From contig NC_133538.1 in assembly GCF_048544455.1 (NCBI RefSeq), positions 447,343,311 to 447,407,310 on the forward strand: DNA of 64,000 nt. Reading direction: 5' to 3'. The notes beneath the pieces were generated by a model that worked only from the letters and a program-made list of their open reading frames with translations, searched no databases and was not told the origin of the DNA. The position numbers were made by a program, and so were the translations under genes. Shown piece after piece: positions 22,376 to 33,377 of this stretch (its first letter is position 1; the number at the start of each line of letters is the position of its first letter). Origin of the DNA: Silene latifolia. Its lineage: Eukaryota; Streptophyta; Magnoliopsida; Caryophyllales; Caryophyllaceae.

Positions 22376-23025
22376 TGCACAGCTGCTGGAAAGTTATTTT
22401 TAGCAGCAGCTACAAATGCTGCTGAAAAATAGCATTTCAGCAGCAGCTAGAACAAGCTAAAATAATTTTTTAAAAAAAAAAAATTAAAAACGATGACGGT
22501 TAAAAAACAACCCGTTGCAAACAATTATTTGACAACGGTTTTATTTAGATAAATAACTGTTGACATATTTTCCCTCACATTCAAACCGCCAAAAATATAA
22601 GATAACGAACGATAACCGTTGTCGAGTTCAAAACTTTTACAATGGTTTATTTAAGCAGAACCGTTGTCAAAAGATGAATATAACAACGGTTTTGCACGCA
22701 ATAAAGCCGTTGTTAAATTTTGACATTCAATTAAATAAGATAACGAAATAAACCGTTATCATATATAATATTTACCAACGATTTTGGAACGATAAGACGT
22801 TGTCAATAGTAAACTATGACAATGGATTTGAAACCGTTCTTAAGATTTAATAACAGTTTCTTGAAAGATTTTATAATGGTTCTTGATGTTACATAACGGT
22901 CGCGTGTTATTTGTGCAACCGTGGTATACATTTAACAACCGTCATTCAATAACGGTTCCGTGTTTCTATTTTAAAATGGTAATTGCATTATTTGACCGTT
23001 ATTGAAGGTCTTATTTGGCATAGTG
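22376..23025 (+). repeat. CACTA right subterminal repeats and terminus
   Basis: AGCAGC/GCTGCT inverted repeats (22377-22455) precede about 500 bp with many AACGGTT / AACCGTT(G) motifs in both orientations. These resemble the repeated transposase-binding sites of CACTA ends. The end GGCATAGTG (23017-23025) is the inverse of CACTATGCC. The next base starts copia coding. Confidence 0.68.
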
Positions 23026-23026
23026 A

Positions 23027-24978
23027 GACTGTGGCATTGTATCTCAGTTAACTCCTCCTGGCACACCACAACTGAATGGTGTGGCTGAAAGGAGGAATCG
23101 AACTTTATTAGATATGGTTCGATCAATGATGAGTCAAACTGAGTTACGTAAGTCATTTTGGGGATTTGCCAATTTATCTGCTATACGCTCACTTAATCAA
23201 AGTCCCACTAAAGCAACCGACAAAACTCCATATGAGGTATGGAAAGGGAGTGTCCCGAATTTGCAATACATGAAAGTATGGGGTTGTGATGCTTATGTCA
23301 AGAAAAATTCTGACGATAAGCTTGCACCTCGTTCTGACTAATGTATATATGTAGGCTACCCTAAGAAAACTTGTGGATATTACTTCTACAATAGTAACGA
23401 GAACAAAGTGTTTGTGGCTCGTGAGGTTGTCTTTCTAGAAAAGGAGTTTATTTCTAGAAGACAAAGTATGAGAAAATTTCAACTTGATGAAGCTCAAGAG
23501 CCACAAACTGATATGACGGTACAGGAAGATGTTCCTTCTACGTCTGACTCGGTTATTGTTCCTTCTGAACCTAGGAGGTCAGGGAGGGTTAGTTGCCAGC
23601 CTGATAGATACTTAGGTATTATCGAGGAAGATGGTGACTATGAGGTATTACTTTTAGAAAGTGACGAATCTAAAACCTACAAAGCGGCTATTACTAGTTC
23701 TAATTCTAAGTTATGGCTCGAGGCCATGCAATCCAAAATGGATTCCATGTACGATAATCAGGTACGAGAATTGGATGACTTACCTAAAGATGTTTGACCT
23801 CTTCAGTGTAAGTGGAATTTCAAGATCAAAATCGGCATGGATGGACATAAAGATGTCTACAAAGCTAGATTGGTGGCAAAAGGTTTCACTTCATGATTTA
23901 CACTATGGAGAAACTTTTGCACCAGTAGCTATGCTTAGATCTGTTCGGATAATGTTAGCGATTGTTGCATTTCATGATTATGGGATATGGCAAATCGATG
24001 TCAAGACCGCCATCCTGAACGGGTTTCTGGAAGATGAAGTGTATACGACATAACCTGAAGGTTTTGTGGATCCTAAAAATCCTAACAAAATATGCAAACT
24101 TAAGAGATCCATTTATGGTCTTAAGCAAGCGTTAAGAAGTTGGAATCATCGTTTTGATCATGTTATTAAACAGAATGGTTTTTCTCGAAGTGTTGAGGAA
24201 CCATTTTTATACATGAAGTTTAATGGGAGTAAAGTTGTTTTCTTACTTTAATATGTGGACGACATATTACTCATTGGGAATGATGTAGATATGCTTGCTT
24301 CTGTCAAGGAGTGGTTAGGAAATCACTTCCAAATAAAAGATTTGGGGGAAGCTCAGCGCATCTTGGGTATTCGGATCTATAGAGATAGATTTAAAATATA
24401 TTAGCTTTGAGTCAAGAAGCTTATATCGATAAGATTCTTGAGCGATTCAATATGAAAAACTCCAAGAGAGGTTTTCTACCCATAGGCAGTGGGATTACAT
24501 TGAGTAAGTCACAGTGTCCTACTGAACCTAAGGATATTGAACGCATGAAATTGATTCCCTATGCTTCCGCTGTTGGATCGATCATGTATGTTATGATGTG
24601 CACTCGTCCTGACGTCTCATATGCTTTGAGTATGACGAGTCGTTATCAGAAAAATCCAGGTGAGAGTCACTGGATAGCCGTCAAGAATATTCTTAAGTAC
24701 TTGAGAAGGACTAAGGATTCATTCTTGGTGTTTGGAGGAGAATCTGAATTACATGTAAAAGGTTATACGGATGTCAGTTTCCAAACTAATAGGGATGATT
24801 TGAAATCCCAGGCTGGTTTTGTCTTTTTGATGAACGGAGGAGCGGTTTGCTGGAGAAGTTTTAAAGAGTCTGTGACTGCTGATTCTACAATGGAAGCTGA
24901 GTACATTTCAGCCTCTGAAGCTGCAAAGGAAGCTGTTTGGATTAGGCAGTTCTCAGAGGGACTGAAAGTATGTAGTTC
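23027..24978 (+). pseudogene. Copia G integrase, RT and start of RNase H (broken)
   Basis: Integrase: IVSQLTPPGTPQLNGVAERR and NRTLLDMVRSMM contain the catalytic Glu, then KTPYEVWKG and VWGCDAYVK. A TAA at 23339-23341 interrupts the frame. RT: KARLVAKGF, a frame change near 23890, ETFAPVAMLRSVR, WQIDVKTAILNGFL, SIYGLKQALRSWN, and the polymerase motif YVDDILLIGND starting at 24252, directly preceded by TAA (24249-24251). Further stops lie near 24052 and 24403. RNase H: GYTDVSFQ and ADSTMEAEYISASEAAKEAVW. The reading frame stops at the insertion of B, whose duplication AGTTC is at 24974-24978. Confidence 0.88.
24974..24978. repeat. Target-site duplication AGTTC, left copy, element B
   Basis: AGTTC recurs at 40643-40647 directly after the far LTR of B. 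Confidence 0.92.
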
Positions 24979-26353
24979 TGTAACACCCCCATACTCCAAG
25001 TGCCTTACCAGGACCACTCAGGTATAAGGATACTACCATCTCGGTTACCCGAGGCAATGATAATCATAAGACAATAAATAAACATATTTAAATAGTAAAT
25101 ATAATTTAAGTGATTACATATCTCAAACCAAAACTGTCAAAGGAATTACAAAGTACTCAATCCGTCTCATCGATAAAACTATCAAGCTACTAGAAATCGT
25201 CGACACAAATGGAAGACTTCTAATCGCAACGTGATGACTCATCCCGGCTATCCCGTACGCATCATATCATACCGCTCAATAACCGCTCACCACCCCGAAT
25301 GGATCACCACGCTTTTAAAACATTTAAACGGGTCGATTATTTACACAAGTTATATATATCAACAAGACATCAACCAACACAAATCAAGCAATCATACACA
25401 ATCGTGCACTCCACTCCATCTCCGTCACCGATCGTCCACCGGACCCAGCCACAGGGGGGACCGCACCGTTCCCACCTAAGCCCCGCTCATCATACCGAGC
25501 GATAACCCTGTCCCATTAATGTGCACATCCCCTCCCGTGGCGGGTTCCACGGAGGGCGAAACTAGGGCGTGAAGCCACTCCCGCAAGTGACTCCACTCAG
25601 CCGAGAACGCATCTCGAGAACCACAGACAAACAATCACAATCACAATATCAACAACCGTCTGAATCAATCCACAATGTATAAGCACAACCGTCTGAATCA
25701 ATCAATCACACTAATTACAGCACAATCACCACACATTATGTAAGTAATACTGAGTAGGGAAACCCTACCTGGAACAGCAACACAATCAGACGGTCTCAAC
25801 AGCTGTATCAAAATTCCTCTCCTACGAATCCTCCTCCTAACATATAATCATGCAATTGCTACCAATCAAGAAACATAACAAAAACCCCCAATCCCAAAAT
25901 TAGGGTTTAACGAAACTTAACGAAATACTATAAAATTGGTATGTAGATCTTACCCTCGACACAAGGATTACAAAGGTATAAAGAACGATGGAATCCGACC
26001 TCTCGAGCTCCGGGATTTGTCAGTAACACGGATGAATGCGGAGAACGTAACTTGAATCTCTTTTCAATGTGATTAGGTTTGTAAAAGTGTGTTGTAAAGA
26101 TGACGGAAAGATTTATATATATTAATCCGTGTTATTAACAAAACCCGACAAAACATCACCCGTAAACCGGCTACTCGATCGAGTAACTGACATACTCGAT
26201 CGAGTGTCGGCTACTTTATCGAGTACCTAAGGCTACTCGATAGAGTACCCTACAGGTCAGAAACTATTTTAAAAAAATGCAAAACACCCTTACTCGACAG
26301 AGTAAGGCCTACTCGATAGAGTACCCAGCGACTCATAAAACCGTAGTATTACA
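24979..26353 (-). repeat. 3' LTR of element B (1375 bp)
   Basis: It is complete, from TGTAACACCC to AGTATTACA. Palindromes lie at 26170-26325: CTCGATCGAG near 26178 and 26199, then variants CTTTATCGAG, CTCGATAGAG and CTCGACAGAG. Between about 25160 and 25620 it differs from the other LTR almost only at CAG/CTG sites (see findings). Confidence 0.9.
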
Positions 26354-29300
26354 GTCTTCCCTCCTTAAAAAGAACTTCGTCCCCGAAGTTCAACCCATAC
26401 ATAAAAACAAACATACTAACTCGGTCAAGACGCAACAAAGCTACTAAGAACTCAAAACAAAACCCCAACTTACAAAATATGAAACCATGAACTCTTAACA
26501 CCAACTCTACCAACTATTCCTACCTCCACACCTCGCTCACGATGTCGTAACAACTAGATCATAAACTCTCCCGACACTAACTCCATACATTACCAACTAC
26601 ATAAACATCAAACGGAATGTTACATTCTACCACCCTTAAAAGGAACTTCGTCCTCGAAGTTTACTCACACTCATAACCTCATCACCCAACTGTCAACACT
26701 ATCGAAGTATTCTCGCATTCCTAACCTCGAACTACTATAAGCACGTCCATGACCTTTTAACACTATCAACCACAACATATACAAAACTATACCTTATGCT
26801 ACACCAACACTCTACTTCCAAATATACTACCATATGTACAACCATCAAAATCTCTTTTATCGCATCCTACTCCTCTTAAGATAAATGTTACGTCCTCGTA
26901 ACTCACTAATACTAAATCCTAGATATATCTTTCCATTTCCTCATCACCACCGCATGTCAAAGATAATCACCTATAACCTAAACACTCGCCATGCACATAT
27001 CCAAGGCTTTCTTACTTAAACATTTTTCATACCTCAACTCATACGGCACACCACCTAATCTATACCATAAAACGCGTGGCAAAAACAGCATACTAACTCT
27101 CCATTCTTACTGCAAAACAACATAGCTCTCTATGTAAGGCACCTATCTCCCAAAAGCATAACTCACGATCTACACTCGTTACGTAAATCACACTAGATCC
27201 TCAAGTTCTTTTCTTTATTACCGCAAAACTCATACAAAACTTAACATGACACTAATTCCCCACACCCTACACTCACTGTCCCAAAATCTGATTATGAACC
27301 ACCTGCAGTCGGTCCGTATCGACAACTCATGTTCCACCAATCACTTACCATGATTATGTCTAAAGCCTCATCTTAAAACAAGATCAAAAGTAGTGTAACA
27401 ACTTCTGACAACTGTGTCCCATCAACATAATGTCACTATACCATGACAACAACGAAAACATATACAACTCTCTTCCATATCATACTCTACCCTCATACCA
27501 AAACTTAACTGGTAAGAAACATCAATAAACAAAACAACTGTCTATCTGTACAAACTGAAACTCACAGGAAGCAACATCAAACAAAACAACAATCTATGTA
27601 TGACTGGTATGAACTTTCAAAACTCGAATCATAATCATCCCGCCTACTCCACCACAACCGGTGACGGCATCGCAACACCGCAACCAACAAACCACACCAC
27701 GGTGCGAAAATACCCGCATCACAACACTAAATACCGTGCCCGGATCACCACCCGAGGCACCACAACCACATCGATAGACATCACAGCTACAAACAATTCC
27801 CACAAACACTGACTCAAAATAACTTCTCAGACAAGAAAAACTTATTCAAATCCACTTTACTAAATCACATCGCAACATATTGTATGAATTAAACAGATAA
27901 CCTCATGAATATCATCCCCTTACCATATCACAGATTAACATGTATCATGAATACATACAAGCATAACCAGTCACGCCAGATCACTCGAATTATTACCTTT
28001 TTGAATACCATTCAATTAGATTAGCGTACCCAACATGCATTCTGACGAACATTCCAATATGACTTTATAATAATCACACTATACCACTTCTTGTGAGATC
28101 AAAACCTCACACAAACATTTATACACATCATAGACCCGTAATCATATCCAACTGGTCAGTCTTGATCACGTAAGTTACCACTCAACATAGGTTACCTGCC
28201 GCCCGAGCTTAACTCATATGCCCCTCACAACATTTTCCCCTATTCGCACAACCATCACTTCTTGTCAAGTATAACCATACCATTACTATTCAACTATTAG
28301 CATCCGCCTCATCTAACCACATCTTATACCTTCTCACAACTATACACAACAATCAGGTCCCTACCAAATCAACCTCTTTTGAATTGCTACCTTTCTAATA
28401 TACCATCACTCTTAACCATTAGTCACAAACCATAACACCGCCACTGTCCGGACATCAAACCTCTTTCACTCATCTCTAAACATCACGATTTCTTTCCTAT
28501 CTTCGGTTAACATTCCAAATAACTATCATCAAATTCACCAACAAAATTACATCAACGTCATTCCCAATACTATCTTACTCGTATTTTCATCTAACTCTCC
28601 ACCAATTATCTATTATCGTGCAAATTCTCCACCAACTTCTTACTCCCTTAATTCCTCGAAACTCATGATTAATCATGTTGTCCTGAAATTTCTGTATAAT
28701 CACTAACTTACTTACTCTTGATAGTATCATACATCTCGACGATTCCTTACTTTTATGTCACATTACTCCGGTCATCATTTTCCTAGTTTTGCTCCCCTCA
28801 TTCTTTTCTTGTACACTCGACAGAATCAATTAACCATTCAACTCCTTATCACTTCTACCTAACTCTTTAGTGTTCCGGTTACTTTCTCACTGCTCCAAAA
28901 CTCACATCTAATTATTTCATATCGATATCATCTCACTCTTTCTTATCACAAATATTCTCTTATTATGTCATCAATCACCCTTGCCACTAATCCATCCATA
29001 GAATCAACGTTCTTGTTCAACAATTACATCTCTAGAAATCAAAATTCCTTTCATACCGCTAATTGCCCAAAGAAATCACACAGTAGTTTCATCTCTTAAT
29101 AAACCAAATCTCCCAAACTCATTCACTGTCTACAAATCCACCTCGCGACATGTCTCCACAAAGTTCACTATATACTACTCTTCTCACCCTTTTAAAACGA
29201 ACTTTCACTATGTATATTCTTAACCCACACGACTCCTAACCATCCCCCTCCATGATCCTTTACACATCTCAAGATGCCACCATTTGCGTCCCTCATTTCA

Positions 29301-29670
29301 ATCTTTTCATTCTCACGTTCCATAAACTCACATCATCCCTTGCCCACATTCACTTACTTTTACGTTACTCAACACACAACCATATCACTCATCTCATTTC
29401 ATCTTCGAAAACATGCTCTATGTCTCAATTAAGCCATAACGATCTTCCTTTTCTTTTTCCACTATCTATCACAACCACGTATAACTCATGTCCTCCCATC
29501 GAACTCATACTCACCACAGGTGCCACTCACTACACCACAAGATTGGGTAACTTACGCGTCAAGACCAACGTACAAGTAAAACAATGCATAAAGAAGCAAA
29601 ATAACCACTTTGAATTAAATATAACATGCAACGAATTCAAAAGATAAGCATATGACCCAAAACAGAGGTC

Positions 29671-29841
29671 ACTAGATCGAGTACATGCCACTCGATCGAG
29701 TAAGTGACTTACTCGATCGAGTAGGTGAAGATCAGAAGCAAGTAAAACAAATCACTAGTGCTACTCGATCGAGTAACTGAGGTACTCGATCGAGTGCCCC
29801 CCTACTCGATCGAGTTCTAAGGCTACTCGATCGAGTACCAT
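29671..29841. repeat. Leader palindrome array of element B
   Basis: Centres are 29676.5 (variant CTAGATCGAG), 29695.5 and 29716.5, then 29768.5, 29789.5, 29809.5 and 29830.5. Spacings are 19/21 and 21/20/21 bp, the same type and place as in A. Confidence 0.95.
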
Positions 29842-30823
29842 ACGCAATTCTCAGCATTGTCCAGTTTTCGTAAAACAGTCATAACTCACTCGTTTCTTGG
29901 TCGATTTGGGCGTGTGACCTATCGTTAGAATCGTAAAAGGACAAGCTATCACCTACAATTGGAATCACATCAAAATCATTTATGCATCTCAAGTTATAAC
30001 AGTTTAAAGACAACTTTGTCAGAATCGACGACAAAACTATTTGGTTTTTACTTCCAAACAACTTAGACAACAACCAAGCAAACAAAACCAATCCAAAACT
30101 CATAAAATCAGTATTCCTAGTCATATGTTACTATCTTCAAAAGCCAAGCAACAAATAACTCGATGCACATATATCATTCAACTTACCAATCACATATTAC
30201 CCACAAGTTTTTATTATATAACTTTACGTAAACAAAATTACAATTATATGACATCAAGTATCATATTCACATGTTACTAGCATAACAAAATTATAACATC
30301 TCTTCCATCATACAACATGCTTAAAAAAAATATCATATTATCATGCAACACTTATCATCTTTTTCCACCAATTATTCATGCTCTTACTCAAACTTTCGGC
30401 TATATAAACTCGTACAACACTACCAACAACATATATGTATACATAACTCTATGTATAACTCAAATCAAACAAATTTTCCTCCCGTATCTCTATAATGCCA
30501 TATCGTAAAACAACTATCATGCTTTCAATCAATAACTTACGAAATCATATCATTACCATCTTTTCTACACATTCCCATTCTCCACATACATACATCCACT
30601 GATTCATGCCACACATCACCATATAGGTACACAATTCACAAGATAAACACATAGCGATCCCGACTCATATCCCATGGTGACCGTTTCAAAATTGTAGGGC
30701 AAGTTCGCGACTTTAGGACGTCTCCCAAGCCTTTGCATTAGCTCCTACAACCTTTACCCCGGGTTCATTTTAATAGACTCCCTATATTCACTAGATTCAT
30801 TGGTTACAGGTTTCAGGATCGTC

Positions 30824-30835
30824 GCTCTGATACCA
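30824..30835 (-). promoter_or_regulatory. Primer-binding site, initiator tRNA-Met (element B)
   Basis: The minus strand reads TGGTATCAGAGC, 2 nt from the LTR end at 30838. Confidence 0.9.
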
Positions 30836-31732
30836 TTTGTAACACCCCCATACTCCAAGTGCCTTACCAGGACCACTCAGGTATAAGGATACTACCATCT
30901 CGGTTACCCGAGGCAATGATAATCATAAGACAATAAAGAAACATATTTAAATAGTAAATATAATTTAAGTGATTACATATCTCAAACCAAAACTGTCAAA
31001 GGAATTACAAAGTACTCAATCCGTCTACTGATAAAACTATCAAGCTACTAGACATCGTCTGACACAGCGGAAGACTTCTAACTGCAACGTGATGACTCAT
31101 CTCGGCTATCCCGTACGCATCATAACATACCTGCTCAATAACTGCTCACCACCCCCGAATGGATCACCACAGTTTTTAAAACATTTAAACGGGGTCAGTA
31201 CTATTTAAACAAGTTATATATATCAACAGTATAGCAACCAACACAGCTCAAGCAATCATACACAATCAGGCACTCCACTCCATCTCCGTCACCGACCGTC
31301 CACTGGACCAGTCCTGCCAGTGGGGGACCGCAGTCGTTCCCACCTAAGCCCCACTCATCATACTGAGCGATAACCCTGTCCCATTAATGTGCACATCCCC
31401 TCCCGTGGCGGGTTCCACGGAGGGCGAAACTAGGGCGTGAAGCCACTCCCGCAAGTGACTCCACTCAGCCGAGAACGCATCTGGAGAACCACAGACAAAC
31501 AATCACAATCACAATATCAACAACCGTCTGAATCAATCCACAATGTATAAGCACAACCGTCTGAATCAATCAATCACACTAATTACAAAGACAATCACCA
31601 CACATTATGTAAGTAATACTGAGTAGGGAAACCCTACCTGGAACAGCAACACAATCAGACGGTCTCAACAGCTGTATCAAAATTCCTCTCCTACGAATCC
31701 TCCTCCTAACATATAATCATGCAATTGCTACC

Positions 31733-33253
31733 TGATGCGTGTCTTTTATATGATGTTTTACATCCCATTCTACACGCATTTCAGAGCTCATTCTTGTAGT
31801 TTATGCTGCATTTCTCCCTATTTCCGTCAACTTCCGTATTTTGTACATTATTGCAGAAATGTGAAGAATCCAGCGGAAATCGAGCTAAATCCGTCCCCAA
31901 GTATCCTACATTGCATTTGACGTGAAGTATTCACCCGAGGAACGAGCTTGGTGCGCAATTCAAGGCCCAAAAGATAAGTCCACGAGTTTTAAGAAGTCAA
32001 GTAGCACTCAGCGATCGATCGACCATCACCTCGGTCGATCGACCAATGTTCGGTTCCGAAGCTACTGTACGGTGAGGACCATCGATCGACCACCTACCTT
32101 AGTCGATCGACCACACTTTGCTCCAGGTGAATTAAAAGACCGAGGAACTTGAAGCCCGTTAAGTTTAGGTTTTGGAATAATTGTTACGTGAACTTTCTAT
32201 ATAACGTAACTGAGAATACCTAGTTTAGCATCAAGTCTATTATTCAGTTTTTCATCCAAGTTTTACCTAAGTTTTATTCAGTAAGTTTCCGCATACGGAT
32301 CTTGAAAGATAATTAGGGTTTGGGATTGTTGAGCATTGGATTTTCGGTCCTTAATAACTAATCTTTCCTCTGCAATTCGGTATTCTTCTGCCCTAATTTT
32401 AGTTCATATTTATTTTATCAATAGTTTAGAATTGCTAGATAGTTTTTAACCAATTTCATTGTTTATCTTAATTGCTTTCTTTACCGTTTTAAGCATGAAT
32501 TCAGTAGCTAATTTCATCGTCAATGTTATTGTTTTCACCCTTAGCATGAGTAGCTAAATAGTTTGTGCTAGGATGTAGGCGAATTGTAGCATAGGCGGCA
32601 TTAGATTAGACACGGCCTGAACCCGCGTGTTGGTCGATCGACCACCTTACCCGGTCGATCGATTGACCTCGTGAGCTTATTTCGTTTTAATTGATTTTAA
32701 TTGTTGTATTTAACGAATCGAATGCATGCGACCAGTTAGATACCCTTTTATGACTGACCCAATAGATCGAAAGATAGGGTAAGTTGTTAGACCATCAATT
32801 GAATCGACTAAACTGTGCTAAGATCGAAAGATAGGTATAGTTTAGACCGTTGGTCACTTTTCGGAACGAAAGTTAGTATTAGTGATATTAGGGACCTATA
32901 GCGAGATCGAAAGATGCTATTTGTTAAGAGTGGACCGAGATGACCTCTTTATTTCCCGCCTCACCTGTGTTGACTCGGACCGACTTAGTTTGTCTGCCGC
33001 CAAGCTATAATGAACCGATCATCCTAGTACCCCTTTCTTTATCTGTTAAACCGTCTTTTTAGTTTATTATCTTTATCTGTTCTTAGCTATAGATCATTTC
33101 AACTCAACCTCCACAATTGTTACCTTAGACTGAATATAAATCAACTACAATTTACATCTGCCTCCTTGTGGTTCGACCCTGTTACCACTAGCCTAGGTTA
33201 GTCTTAATAGGAATTATAAATTTTATCTTTGGTACTCACAACGACGGGTATCA
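31733..33253 (+). repeat. 5' LTR of Nb (1521 bp)
   Basis: It starts TGATGCGTGT and ends GACGGGTATCA. Palindromes are at 32013-32110 and 32632-32668. Around 31980-32150 it has several 1-2 nt deletions against the 3' LTR. Confidence 0.93.
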
Positions 33254-33258
33254 AATTT

Positions 33259-33276
33259 TGGCGCCGTTGCAGGGGA
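33259..33276 (+). promoter_or_regulatory. Primer-binding site, tRNA-Asp type (Nb)
   Basis: TGGCGCCGTTGCAGGGGA has one difference from the Na PBS (C to A at position 13) and lies 5 nt after the LTR. Confidence 0.9.
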
Positions 33277-33377
33277 GGCAATAGTCCTAATTTTAGTTGT
33301 TTCTATTTTTAGTCTTTCTTAGTTTAAGGGACTTTGTTCCTTAAACTTTTCTTATATTCTTTTTGTAGTTTCCTCTT

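Larger units (their letters stand above)
1..23025 (+). mobile_element. CACTA (En/Spm-type) transposon, left end outside window, split by element A
   Basis: The element is recognised by a gene with plant Transposase_24-like and Ulp1/C48-like regions (1622-3551 and 20446-22200), and by a right part (about 22490-23025) dense in short direct and inverted AACGGT/ACCGTT motifs, as in CACTA subterminal regions. The right end reads GGCATAGTG, the inverse of a CACTATGCC terminus. Immediately beyond 23025 the sequence becomes copia integrase coding, so the CACTA inserted into copia G. Bases 3557-20440 are a later LTR-retrotransposon insertion. The left terminus and most or all of a TNP2-type transposase gene would lie before base 1. 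The 3-bp target duplication cannot be tested here. Confidence 0.75.
26354..30837 (-). other. Interior of element B: no coding content recognised
   Basis: The polypurine tract with the CTTCGGGGACGAAG hairpin lies at 26354-26390 (minus strand), then about 3.3 kb without a supported gene. The plus strand of this stretch is very C/A/T-rich and G-poor. Short open frames (for example 27600-27812, 29252-29647) have biased composition and no motif. The palindrome array is at 29671-29841 and the leader and PBS at 29850-30837. Confidence 0.7.

Noticed and set aside
27594..29647. Small open frames in the interior of element B
   Set aside because: Strong strand composition bias makes stops rare by chance. 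No gag or pol motif was found in any frame inspected.
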